From positions 3,658,001-3,722,000 of the forward strand of contig NZ_CP028092.1 of NCBI RefSeq assembly GCF_005491705.1: 64,000 bases of DNA, in the 5' to 3' direction. Source of the DNA: Pontibacter sp. SGAir0037 (lineage in GTDB: Bacteria > Bacteroidota > Bacteroidia > Cytophagales > Hymenobacteraceae). Below are positions 7,670 through 15,739 of this stretch, piece by piece. Under the pieces are notes generated by a model that was not told the DNA's origin, did no database searches, and saw only the letters and a list, made by a program, of their open reading frames with translations. The position numbers and the translations under genes are program-made. Every line of letters starts with the position of its first letter. Position 1 is the stretch's first letter.

Positions 7670-8656
7670 TTAAATATACCACGCATCATCTGCTGCAAGA
7701 GAGATATAAATCGTATCACCTTTTACAATGTGCTGCTGTACGGTTTTTAACGTTACCGACACGCCTGACAGCAGCACCTCTAACTCATAGTAGCTCCCAA
7801 AGAAAGTTACCTTTTGTACTTTACCAACTAATACCTGCTCCCCCTCTTTTACAACCTTTAAACTCTCCGGCCGGATCAGCAACCTCTTGCCATTGTTGCG
7901 CTTTATACCAGGCACTGCGGTTAATGCACCAGCTTGTTCAGAGTCAATAAGGTTATAGTTGCCGAACAAAGCCGCCGTGTATTCGTTAACAGGCTGCCTA
8001 TAGATTTGCTCTGGAGAGCCCTGCTGCACCATTTCCCCTGCCCGAAGCACTAGTATCTTTTCTGCCCAGGAGATAGTATCCAGCGGGTCGTGCGATATTA
8101 ACAGGCAAGTGATCTCCAGCTGGTCTCCAATTTCCTGAATAACAGATTTTAAAATGCTTTTATGGGCTGCATCGAGGTTCGAAAAAGGTTCGTCGAGCAG
8201 CAGTAGCCTGGGAGCAGAAATAAGCAACCTGGCCATAGCGATACGCTGTCTCTCTCCACCTGAAAGTTGGTTTGTCTTCCGCTTTAGCAAATGCTCTATC
8301 CTGCACACCTCGTATAAAGTATCGGACCTTTCTTTTGTAAGCGTGTTGGCATATTTTAACACTTGCTCTACCCGCAGAAACTGCGGTAGCTCAAACTGCT
8401 GCGAAAGATAGGCGATACCCGGATGGCCCGGAATAAGCTTCTCATGTGGCCCTTCTACTCTTTCTCCTTCGAAGTATACGTCTCCGGCACTTGGCTGTAC
8501 CAAACCTGCTATTGTTTGCAACAGCGTGCTTTTACCAGAGCCTGTTTCTCCGGCTATTACTATTTTCTGAAATTCATGCTGTGTAAAATGTATGCCTTTG
8601 AGCACTAAATTCCCTTCTTCCTGAACAGCTATGTTATTAACTTCTAAAAAACTCAT
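7670..8656 (-). CDS. ABC transporter ATP-binding protein, no permease nearby
   Basis: This 328-residue ATPase has all catalytic motifs: Walker A GETGSGKST (36-44), signature LSGGERQ (131-137), Walker B LLLLDEP (151-157) and the switch His in LLISHD (H189). A C-terminal extension (about residues 235-328, with LLIRPESLKVVKEGE) looks like a TOBE-type regulatory domain as found in the importers of the MalK/PotA/ModC type. This suggests solute import rather than export. No permease or binding-protein gene is adjacent, so the substrate cannot be inferred. The start ATG at 8656 gives MSFLEVNNIAV, normal for the family. Confidence 0.88.
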   Translation of the reverse strand: MSFLEVNNIAVQEEGNLVLKGIHFTQHEFQKIVIAGETGSGKSTLLQTIAGLVQPSAGDVYFEGERVEGPHEKLIPGHPGIAYLSQQFELPQFLRVEQVLKYANTLTKERSDTLYEVCRIEHLLKRKTNQLSGGERQRIAMARLLISAPRLLLLDEPFSNLDAAHKSILKSVIQEIGDQLEITCLLISHDPLDTISWAEKILVLRAGEMVQQGSPEQIYRQPVNEYTAALFGNYNLIDSEQAGALTAVPGIKRNNGKRLLIRPESLKVVKEGEQVLVGKVQKVTFFGSYYELEVLLSGVSVTLKTVQQHIVKGDTIYISLAADDAWYI

Positions 8657-9163
8657 ATATCTTGTAGGTACTACGGCCTCCCCGTTGCTAGCTTTTTTAT
8701 CCTTTTAACTAAGGAACAGGTAATATTAGGCAAAAAAACAGCAACAGGTACTATACGCTGCCACTTATACAGTAGCCATTTTACATATTGCTTATACTGG
8801 CATATCGTGTTCTTCACCCAGAGCTTCTATACCCTATCGCATTTCAAGGCTACACTTTTAGTATTTATAAAATATAACTATATATAGATTATAGCAAGCA
8901 AAAACAGTGGCATTAACCGAGCATAAGAGCACCATACTCACCAAGCTTCATTTTCATCAACCTAGCACACAATCGATTAAAAATTAATAAATTAACAGTT
9001 AAAATAGCACCTACCAAACAATCTACACTTTTCTTCCAGAAGCACAAACTGAAACTTTAACGGTTAGAAAGAGTAATCAAGAGGACCTAATCTATTTAGA
9101 ATATTTTAAAGTATACATAAAGGTATACCTGATGTCTCACGTTTAAAAGAAAGGGCGATATAT
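8657..9163. other. AT-rich divergent intergenic region
   Basis: The 507 bases between the ABC ATPase and alcohol dehydrogenase genes contain no credible ORF. Two GTATAC hexamers close to the dehydrogenase start (about 9113 and 9123) could be part of a regulator site, but nothing further supports this. Confidence 0.4.
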
Positions 9164-10318
9164 ATGCTTGCTATGAATTACCGTGGACCACAAAGGGTCC
9201 GAATTGATCATAAACCGATGCCTGAAATTCTGCACCCTCAGGATGCCATTGTCAGAGTAACCCGCTCCTGTATTTGCGGCTCTGATTTGCACTTATACAA
9301 CGGCAACGTACCAGACACGCGTGTAGGAACTACATTCGGACACGAATTTATCGGAGTAGTAGAAGAAGTTGGCTCGGATGTACAGAAACTGAAGGTTGGT
9401 GATAATGTATTAGTGCCCTTTAATATTGCCTGCGGAAAATGCGCCTTTTGTAAGCAGGGGCTTTATGGCAACTGCCATGAATCGAATTCGCAAGCAACAG
9501 CTGTAGGTGGTATTTTCGGCTATTCGCATACTGCAGGAGGCTACAATGGCGGACAGGCCGAATATGTACGTGTGCCTTATGCCGATATAGGCCCTACTGT
9601 AATACCGGAAGGCATGGACCCCGATGATGCTGTTTTACTGACCGATGTGGTGCCTACAGGCTATCAGGCTGCTGAGATGGCCGGCATACAACCCGGAGAC
9701 ACCGTAGTGATATTTGGCGCAGGCCCTATAGGCATTATGGCTGCCAAATGCTCCTGGCTTTTTGGCGCCGGCCGCGTTATTGTTTTCGACCAGGTAGAGT
9801 ACCGGCTGGAGTTTGTTAAGAACTACGCCCAATGCGAAGCCTACAACTTTAGATCGATTGAGGATCCGGTGGTGTTTGTAAAGAAAACAACCGATTGGAT
9901 GGGTGCCGATGTTTGCATAGACGCTGTAGGCGCTGAAGCTGCCGGAAGTGCCATGCAAACCATTACCGGTCGTAAAATGCTGTTACAGGCAGGTTCTGCC
10001 ACGGCACTGCACTGGGCCATAAACTCTGTTAAAAAGGGAGGTATTGTGTCTATTGTAGGTGTTTATGGCCCAACAGGCAATCTGGTGCCGATTGGCAACG
10101 TAGTAAACAAGGGTATTACAATACGTGCAAACCAGGCATCTGTAAAACGCCTACTCCCCAGGCTAATCGAGCATGTGCAAAACGGGGTGATAAACCCTAA
10201 AGCACTTATTACACACCGCATTCCTTTGGAAGAGGTATCAGATGCTTATCGCATTTTCTCTGATAAGCTGGATAATTGTATCAAACCGGTTCTTATTCCA
10301 CCGTCCGCCAAAATGTAA
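9164..10318 (+). CDS. Zinc-dependent alcohol dehydrogenase (MDR superfamily)
   Basis: This 384-residue medium-chain dehydrogenase has both zinc sites. Catalytic zinc ligands are C38 (CICGSD), H60 and E61 (GHEFIG). The structural zinc uses C90, C93, C96 and C104 (ACGKCAFCKQGLYGNC). The Rossmann fold follows with VVIFGAGPIGIMA. Closest in character are the formaldehyde/glutathione-type and threonine-type dehydrogenases of Bacteroidota, but the substrate cannot be read from sequence. Two ATGs (9164 and 9173) are possible; the first is used because a purine-rich AAAGAAAGGGCG stretch precedes it. The next gene starts 11 bases after the stop and is probably co-transcribed. Confidence 0.9.
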   Translation: MLAMNYRGPQRVRIDHKPMPEILHPQDAIVRVTRSCICGSDLHLYNGNVPDTRVGTTFGHEFIGVVEEVGSDVQKLKVGDNVLVPFNIACGKCAFCKQGLYGNCHESNSQATAVGGIFGYSHTAGGYNGGQAEYVRVPYADIGPTVIPEGMDPDDAVLLTDVVPTGYQAAEMAGIQPGDTVVIFGAGPIGIMAAKCSWLFGAGRVIVFDQVEYRLEFVKNYAQCEAYNFRSIEDPVVFVKKTTDWMGADVCIDAVGAEAAGSAMQTITGRKMLLQAGSATALHWAINSVKKGGIVSIVGVYGPTGNLVPIGNVVNKGITIRANQASVKRLLPRLIEHVQNGVINPKALITHRIPLEEVSDAYRIFSDKLDNCIKPVLIPPSAKM

Positions 10319-10329
10319 AGTAAAATACT

Positions 10330-10827
10330 ATGAAAGACAGAGCACAAGATTACGCACATATAAAAGGTTGGGGCATAGATATAGATCCAAAAAACGATCC
10401 TACATACCCCATGAAACACCGTACCGATGAAGAGCAAAAAGGCTACAGTTGGGAGCGGCCGCCACAGCAGCCTGTTAATATTGAGGTGTTGCATTCCAAT
10501 GAACGACCTAATGTCAGTGCTGTTTTCGGCACATCTGCTCCACCTAGTGGTTTGAGTGGTATGATCCGGCGCCAGGCGTTCAAGTACGGGGAAGGAAGCT
10601 TTGCACACTGGATACCTCTAATATTAGCAGACCGCGTAGACGAAGTAGAAGGCATTATTGATGACCTGAAACAGGGGCATGTACCAAACTTTTTTGCAGA
10701 AAAAGGCTGGAATGCCCAATGGAAGCACAACAAAATGGGCCTGCTTCAGAAAATAGCCATAGGTGCTGCCTTAACCACAGCGGCAGTTGTATTATTAGCT
10801 GGCCGAAGCAACGAAGACGAAGAGTAA
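10330..10827 (+). CDS. Hypothetical protein with C-terminal membrane anchor, coupled to the dehydrogenase gene
   Basis: I do not recognise this 165-residue family. The N-terminal third is hydrophilic and Pro-rich (GWGIDIDPKNDPTYPMKH, then SWERPPQQPVNIEVL). A central block (about 70-130) contains SGMIRRQAFKYGEGSFAHW and a likely helix LADRVDEVEGIIDDLKQG. Near the C-terminus there is one hydrophobic helix (about residues 140-158, IAIGAALTTAAVVLLAG) followed by acidic residues, which suggests a tail-anchored inner-membrane protein with its bulk in the cytoplasm. It follows the zinc alcohol dehydrogenase by 11 bases and ends at a strong terminator, so the two form an operon. A partner role for the dehydrogenase is an inference from that arrangement. 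Confidence 0.75.
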   Translation: MKDRAQDYAHIKGWGIDIDPKNDPTYPMKHRTDEEQKGYSWERPPQQPVNIEVLHSNERPNVSAVFGTSAPPSGLSGMIRRQAFKYGEGSFAHWIPLILADRVDEVEGIIDDLKQGHVPNFFAEKGWNAQWKHNKMGLLQKIAIGAALTTAAVVLLAGRSNEDEE

Positions 10828-10855
10828 ACTTCTTTGCCTGATACCCGGCTTTAAG

Positions 10856-10900
10856 AGAAGATGCCCTGTAAGTTCCAAAACCTACAGGGCATCTTCTTTT
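10856..10900 (+). terminator. Terminator of the dehydrogenase operon
   Basis: A perfect 15-bp stem (10856-10870 with 10883-10897) is followed by a T-run. The right arm is TACAGGGCATCTTCT. It may also serve the convergent GAF-PAS gene ending at 10918. Confidence 0.85.
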
Positions 10901-10917
10901 AAAGCAGCTGTGGCAAG

Positions 10918-12039
10918 CTAATGTATCTTAACCTTATACCGATCCGCAATATTCAACTTAATGGAGTGATACACATCATTCAGAGCTCTGATATAATCGT
11001 CCATTTCCTTTGACACTGTTTTGATGTGCTTCAGGTATTCCAGCAGTGTTTTTTCATTAAGCACTTCTTTTTCAATGGCAGATGTTAAACCAAGCATGGT
11101 GGCTACAGGCCGGCGCATGACATGCGATATATCATGAAGTATCTGTTCCAGTGCCTTTATATACTCTTTTCTATCTGTAATATCCTGAAAAGTGCCATAC
11201 CACACCACCGTTCCATCCTCCTGCTTCTCCGGGTTTGCATTTGCCCAATGCCAGGAAATAGTACCATTCTTTGACACGACCCGGTATTCCATGTCCCAGC
11301 TGGTCAGGTGTATAAACGATTCCTGTATACTCTGCTGCACTACCGGCAGATCTTCCGGGTGAATGGCCCCAAACCCAAGCTCAGGTTTCTGCTTTAGCTC
11401 CTCAGGATCGAGATCAGGGTGTATTTCAGCTATACCTTTACTTAAGAAAGTAAAAGACATTTTACCATTGGCTGTCATTTCAAACTGGTAAATTGCTCCG
11501 GGAGCCAGGTCCGTTAGCTTTTTCAGCCTTGCCGCACTTAATTCGATTCTATCTCCCTGCTCCAGCAATATCTTTCTGAACTCCAGGTAATCAATTGCTT
11601 TTTTAGCCAGGAGCTTTAAAGCCTTCTTCTGATTCTCTGATATTTCCCGGGGTTTATCATCAATTACGCATAAGGTTCCAAGTACATTCCCAGTCGGCGT
11701 TTCCAGGGGAGCACCTGCATAAAAGCGGATGTAAGGAGAACCCAGCACCAAAGGGTTATTTTTAAACCTATCATCATTTAAAGGATCAACCACAACCAGT
11801 ACTTCTTTTGGGTTGTGCAGTGCATGTTGGCAAAAAGCATCCTGTCTTGGCGTTTCAGCAATATTGATTCCTTTTTTTGCCTTGAACCACTGGCGTCTGT
11901 CATCGATAAATGACATTAATGAAATAGGGGTATCACAAATAGCTGATGCAATTTCAGCTAATTCGTCAAGCTCCTGCTCAGGTAATGTATCTAGTATCTG
12001 ATATGCATTAAGTTCTTTTAGTCTGTTTTCTTCGCTCAT
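10918..12039 (-). CDS. GAF-PAS sensor protein with a HisKA-like helix but no ATPase domain
   Basis: This 373-residue protein has a GAF domain (about 20-155, with WFKAKKG, FYAGAPLETP and GTLCVIDDKP), a PAS_3-type fold domain (about 190-290, ending GTFQDITDRKEY) and a C-terminal dimerisation-like helix with ILHDISHVMRRPVATMLGL. The His in SHVMRRP (H306) matches the phospho-acceptor position of histidine kinases, but the protein ends about 65 residues later with no N, G1 or G2 boxes. It therefore cannot bind ATP alone. It may be phosphorylated by another kinase, form hybrids, or act as a phosphatase or scaffold. The GAF part is clearly paralogous to the small GAF protein at 26335-26883. Confidence 0.82.
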   Translation of the reverse strand: MSEENRLKELNAYQILDTLPEQELDELAEIASAICDTPISLMSFIDDRRQWFKAKKGINIAETPRQDAFCQHALHNPKEVLVVVDPLNDDRFKNNPLVLGSPYIRFYAGAPLETPTGNVLGTLCVIDDKPREISENQKKALKLLAKKAIDYLEFRKILLEQGDRIELSAARLKKLTDLAPGAIYQFEMTANGKMSFTFLSKGIAEIHPDLDPEELKQKPELGFGAIHPEDLPVVQQSIQESFIHLTSWDMEYRVVSKNGTISWHWANANPEKQEDGTVVWYGTFQDITDRKEYIKALEQILHDISHVMRRPVATMLGLTSAIEKEVLNEKTLLEYLKHIKTVSKEMDDYIRALNDVYHSIKLNIADRYKVKIH

Positions 12040-12565
12040 GAACTTAAACTTAAATCTTTATTCCTCTTCCATAATGTTGTTCAACTGAAGCAACAAATTC
12101 ATCCAAGCCAATACATGGCACAGTATACTTATTCATCAGAAGGAACACAAATTATTTTACACCTTGTGTTATAGTCGGCAACATTTTATACCCTTTAATA
12201 GTTGCCTGCGCCCTTAAGCAGCAACAGCAACCTACCATAAGCGGACTAATCTCAGACTGTCAACTAATATATAAAAGTTTAATATTTTAGAATGGGGTAT
12301 AATACAAGGTCATATCAGGATGATATGAATTATCGAGAGATTGGCGTAGTAATTGATTCATAAGACATAATTTTTAAAGTTTGTTTTCAGATTTGTTGCG
12401 CATAATTCACGGATACTTCTATCCTTATCCAAATATAGTACATCAAGTGCATATTTCAACCTATAATTTAATCCGGTAAGGTTTAGCACTCAAAACAGTT
12501 TCTAACCCTACAGCCAAACACTCCGTTCTTTCGTAGGTTAACCATTACCTATACTTAACTAAACT
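12040..12565. other. Divergent intergenic region
   Basis: The 526 bases between the GAF-PAS gene and uvsE hold no supported ORF or RNA gene. It should carry both promoters; no clear TTG/TAnnTTTG pair was found. Confidence 0.4.
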
Positions 12566-13459
12566 ATGAAAATAGGCTACCCATGCATTAACTGGACGTT
12601 AGACTGTAGTCCATCCCGTACTTTCAGGCTCGCCTCTTATACAGAAGAGAGACTTCTGGAAACAGTAGCGCAGAACTTGGCTTGCCTTCGGCGCATACTG
12701 GAATACAATGTTCAGCATGGGCTGTTTTTCTTTCGCCTAACTTCCGATTTAGTGCCTTTTGCCTCACACCCTATTAATACCTATAACTGGCAGGAGCATT
12801 TTAAGCCTACTTTTCTGGAACTGGGCGAATACATAAAACGCAACAACATGCGCATTTCTATGCACCCAGATCAGTTTGTGGTGCTTAACTCTCCTAATGA
12901 GCAGACTGTAAAGAACAGTATTGCCGAGCTAGTATATCAGGGCAGCATCCTTGATCTGATGGAACTGGATACAACAGCTAAACTACAGATTCATGGCGGC
13001 GGTGCTTATGGTGATAAATCTACGGCCATAGGGCGTTTTGCCGAAGTATATCATACCATGCTTCCTGAAGCCGTAAAAGCCAGGCTTTGCGTAGAGAATG
13101 ACGACAGAACCTATAGCTTACTGGACTGCCTCCAACTACACGAGCTTACAGGTATGCCTGTTATTTTTGACAACCTGCACCACGAGTGTGTTAATAATGG
13201 CGAGCCTTTAAATGAAGCCATACAATTCGCTTCTGAAACATGGGATCCTGTAAAAGATGGCATCCTGATGATGGACTATAGCTCACAGGCTTATGGCGAG
13301 CGCAAAGGGAAGCACACCCCAAGTATTGAAGAGCAGCTTTTCCATGATTTTCTATTGGAAACAGAAGGAGTAGAACTGGATGTTATGCTGGAAATAAAAG
13401 ATAAAGAAGCCAGTGCTCTTAAAGCGATCGAAATCGCTAAAGCTTTGGGAAGAGCTTAG
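12566..13459 (+). CDS. uvsE: UV DNA damage endonuclease (UVDE family)
   Basis: This 297-residue TIM-barrel endonuclease nicks DNA 5' of UV photoproducts and starts an alternative excision repair path. Family features are MKIGYPCINWTL at the start, FFRLTSDLVPFASH, then RISMHPDQFVVLNSP, LQIHGGGAYGDK, LCVENDDR, VIFDNLHHECVN and a late DVMLEIKDKE. These include the His, Glu and Asp residues that bind the metal cluster (for example in HGGG, ENDDR, DNLHHE and EIKDK). Length is that of full-size bacterial UvsE. The start at 12566 gives the standard first residues. It is alone, with a convergent DUF4112 gene downstream. Confidence 0.95.
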   Translation: MKIGYPCINWTLDCSPSRTFRLASYTEERLLETVAQNLACLRRILEYNVQHGLFFFRLTSDLVPFASHPINTYNWQEHFKPTFLELGEYIKRNNMRISMHPDQFVVLNSPNEQTVKNSIAELVYQGSILDLMELDTTAKLQIHGGGAYGDKSTAIGRFAEVYHTMLPEAVKARLCVENDDRTYSLLDCLQLHELTGMPVIFDNLHHECVNNGEPLNEAIQFASETWDPVKDGILMMDYSSQAYGERKGKHTPSIEEQLFHDFLLETEGVELDVMLEIKDKEASALKAIEIAKALGRA

Positions 13460-13532
13460 TTCTTACCGGCTGCCAAGAGCAATGTTTGCCATCTGGTGTT
13501 CGCTCTGCAAACTAATTTTTTTATATTTTTAT

Positions 13533-14018
13533 TTAGAAAAGCGCAATAATATAAGTGGCTAATTGCCATAAAGCCCAAACTATAAAAACAACAAGCACAA
13601 TCAGCATTAACAGCACACCTACAATAATGCCTTTTCCACTTCCCTGGTGCTTGCCTTGCTCGTAGTGCTCGCGCAACAAGCGCACATTACGCTGATTTGC
13701 TTTAAATGCAAAGTCGAAAATATTACCCAGAACAGGTATACTTCCAAACAATACGTCTACCGCTATGTTGAGCAACATGAGCGCCACTACTTTACCACTT
13801 GCTCCGTGCCTTGCCATTGTCATTACCAGGCCGGCTGAGATTGCAAAAGAAACAAAATCGCCTACAAAAGGGAATAAACCCAGTACGGGGTCTAAGCCAA
13901 AACGATAGCGGGTGCCAGGCAAACGAAACTGGTTATCCATCAGGTGAACCATAGAATCCACCCATTTCAGCTTTTCAGATTGTGGAGTGCGGGTATAACG
14001 TGCGTTTTGTTGTGCCAT
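13533..14018 (-). CDS. DUF4112 domain membrane protein
   Basis: This 161-residue protein carries the DUF4112 signature: WVDSMVHLMDNQFRLPGT, then GLDPVLGLFPFVGDFVSF, LLNIAVDVLFGSIPVLGNIFDFAFKAN and NVRLLREHYEQG. Two hydrophobic hairpins (about residues 45-75 and 80-105) and one C-terminal helix (about 133-155) predict an inner-membrane protein. The function of the family is unknown. The ATG at 14018 gives the usual short basic N-terminus. It is in the same direction as GH51 upstream, but a hairpin (14069-14105) separates them, so it may have its own promoter. Confidence 0.88.
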   Translation of the reverse strand: MAQQNARYTRTPQSEKLKWVDSMVHLMDNQFRLPGTRYRFGLDPVLGLFPFVGDFVSFAISAGLVMTMARHGASGKVVALMLLNIAVDVLFGSIPVLGNIFDFAFKANQRNVRLLREHYEQGKHQGSGKGIIVGVLLMLIVLVVFIVWALWQLATYIIALF

Positions 14019-14068
14019 AGGCGCTTATACGCTAATCTGCAACAGAAGGTAGCGCCTGCCCTTAAATA

Positions 14069-14105
14069 GCAAAGCGGCACCAACCTATAATTGATGCCGC
14101 TTTGC
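14069..14105 (-). terminator. Hairpin terminator after the GH51 gene
   Basis: GCAAAGCGGCA (14069-14079) pairs perfectly with TGCCGCTTTGC (14095-14105), 18 bases beyond the GH51 stop. The T-tract on the minus strand is weak, so efficiency is uncertain. Confidence 0.6.
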
Positions 14106-14122
14106 AAAACTTTTAAAAAGCC

Positions 14123-15664
14123 TTACTTCAGTTCCAGCACCACCACAGAAAACGGCGGCAACTTCACATTTAAATTATTGCCTTTTATACTGGCTCCTTT
14201 AAAATTAGCAGGTGTAATTGTATTAGGTTTTTCGAAGGTATTGTGATCCTGTATACTCTTTGAGGTTAAAATTCGCCCTGACACAGATTTCAACTTCAGC
14301 GCCTGCACATCTATACTGATATCATTGGCTTTTTTAGAGTCGATATTAACTAATGTAATGTGTGTTACACCTTGCTGGTCTCTTGAGGCAGAGCCGGAAA
14401 CAGCCGGTAACTTTTCATTGTTAAAAGCAAAGTCGGCACTTTTAACTTCAAGAGGCAGAAATGTTGCATCCTGGTGCACGTTATACATTTCCATAACATG
14501 GTAAGTAGGTGTCAGGATCATTTTCTCCTCATCGGTTAGGATAACTGCCTGCAGCACATTTATAGCTTGCGCCAGATTGGCCATACGTACACGTTCGCAG
14601 TGGTTGTTAAAGATGTTAAGCGTTACACCTGCAATCATGGCATCACGCATGGTGTTCTGCTGGTAAAGGAAACCAGGGTTTGTACCTGGCTCTACATCAT
14701 ACCAACCGCCCCACTCGTCTACTACCAAGGCTACCTTCTTCTCAGGGTCATACTTATCCATGATGGCAATATGCTTTGTTACCAGTTCCTCCATAAACAG
14801 AGCTCTCTTCATGGTGGTAAAATACTGCTCATCCGAGAAGTCAGTAGCTGGGCCTTTTTTATTCCAGTCGATCACAGAGTAATGATGAAGCGCAACGCCT
14901 TCGATCAGGCTCTTCGGGATATTCTTCATTAACACCTCGGTCCAGTTGTAGTCGCCTGAATTGGCGCCGGAAGCAATGCGGTAAATGCCTCCGGTATTAT
15001 TCCAGTCAGACACAAAGGTGGCGTATTTGCGGTATACGTTGGCATAATATTCTGCCGTCATGTTACCGCCGCAACCCCAGGCTTCGTTCCCAATACCCCA
15101 GTACTTTACCTTCCAGGGTTCTTGGCGGCCGTTCGCACGACGCAGCTTTGACATGGGGCCTTCCCCGGCGAAGTTAACATACTGCACCCAATCGGCCAGT
15201 TCTTGCACCTGCCCGCTTCCTACATTTCCTGCCAGGTATGGCTCTGTACCCAGCAACTCACACATATTCAGAAAATCGTGCGTCCCGAAGCTGTTGTTTT
15301 CTGTTACTCCGCCCCACCAGCTGTTCACAATCGTCGGGCGCTGACTTTTAGGTCCTATGCCATCTTTCCAGTGATACGTATCGGCAAAACAACCTCCCGG
15401 CCAGCGCAGGTTGGGTATCTTTAGCTTTTTAAGGGCATCAACCACATCATTTCTGATACCTGCTGTATGGGGAATCTTTTTGTTGTCCTCGCCTACATAA
15501 AATCCACCATAAATACAGCGGCCTAAATGCTCGGCAAAATGGCCATAAATATGCTTGTTTATTTTCAGCTCCTGGTTAGTTGGCGCATTTAGCTTAGCAG
15601 TAGTTTGACCGAAACCAGAGAAGCTGCAGAGAAGCAGCAAGAAACCTAATAAATTTTTCTTCAT
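14123..15664 (-). CDS. Exported alpha-L-arabinofuranosidase, GH51
   Basis: This 513-residue enzyme should release terminal alpha-L-arabinofuranose from arabinan or arabinoxylan pieces. A signal peptide (about residues 1-19, ending GFGQ) sends it to the periplasm or outside. The acid/base Glu is E194 in [12 protein letters not shown], and the nucleophile is E317 in VVDEWGGWY, both in normal family context. The ending [12 protein letters not shown] is the usual C-terminal beta-sandwich of GH51. The gene follows GH127 by 75 bases on the same strand, with no terminator between them, so the two are probably co-transcribed and form one branch of the arabinose locus. Confidence 0.95.
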   Translation of the reverse strand: MKKNLLGFLLLLCSFSGFGQTTAKLNAPTNQELKINKHIYGHFAEHLGRCIYGGFYVGEDNKKIPHTAGIRNDVVDALKKLKIPNLRWPGGCFADTYHWKDGIGPKSQRPTIVNSWWGGVTENNSFGTHDFLNMCELLGTEPYLAGNVGSGQVQELADWVQYVNFAGEGPMSKLRRANGRQEPWKVKYWGIGNEAWGCGGNMTAEYYANVYRKYATFVSDWNNTGGIYRIASGANSGDYNWTEVLMKNIPKSLIEGVALHHYSVIDWNKKGPATDFSDEQYFTTMKRALFMEELVTKHIAIMDKYDPEKKVALVVDEWGGWYDVEPGTNPGFLYQQNTMRDAMIAGVTLNIFNNHCERVRMANLAQAINVLQAVILTDEEKMILTPTYHVMEMYNVHQDATFLPLEVKSADFAFNNEKLPAVSGSASRDQQGVTHITLVNIDSKKANDISIDVQALKLKSVSGRILTSKSIQDHNTFEKPNTITPANFKGASIKGNNLNVKLPPFSVVVLELK

Positions 15665-15739
15665 TCGTTTTTAAGTTAATTTTATCAAGAACAGATCTTT
15701 ACAGATGTATAATTAATGTTTAAAAAAGGCAAAGCTTTC

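Noticed and set aside
7670..8656. Assigning the ABC ATPase to spermidine, molybdate or sugar import
   Set aside because: The TOBE-like extension suggests import, but no permease or binding protein is adjacent, so a substrate would be invented.
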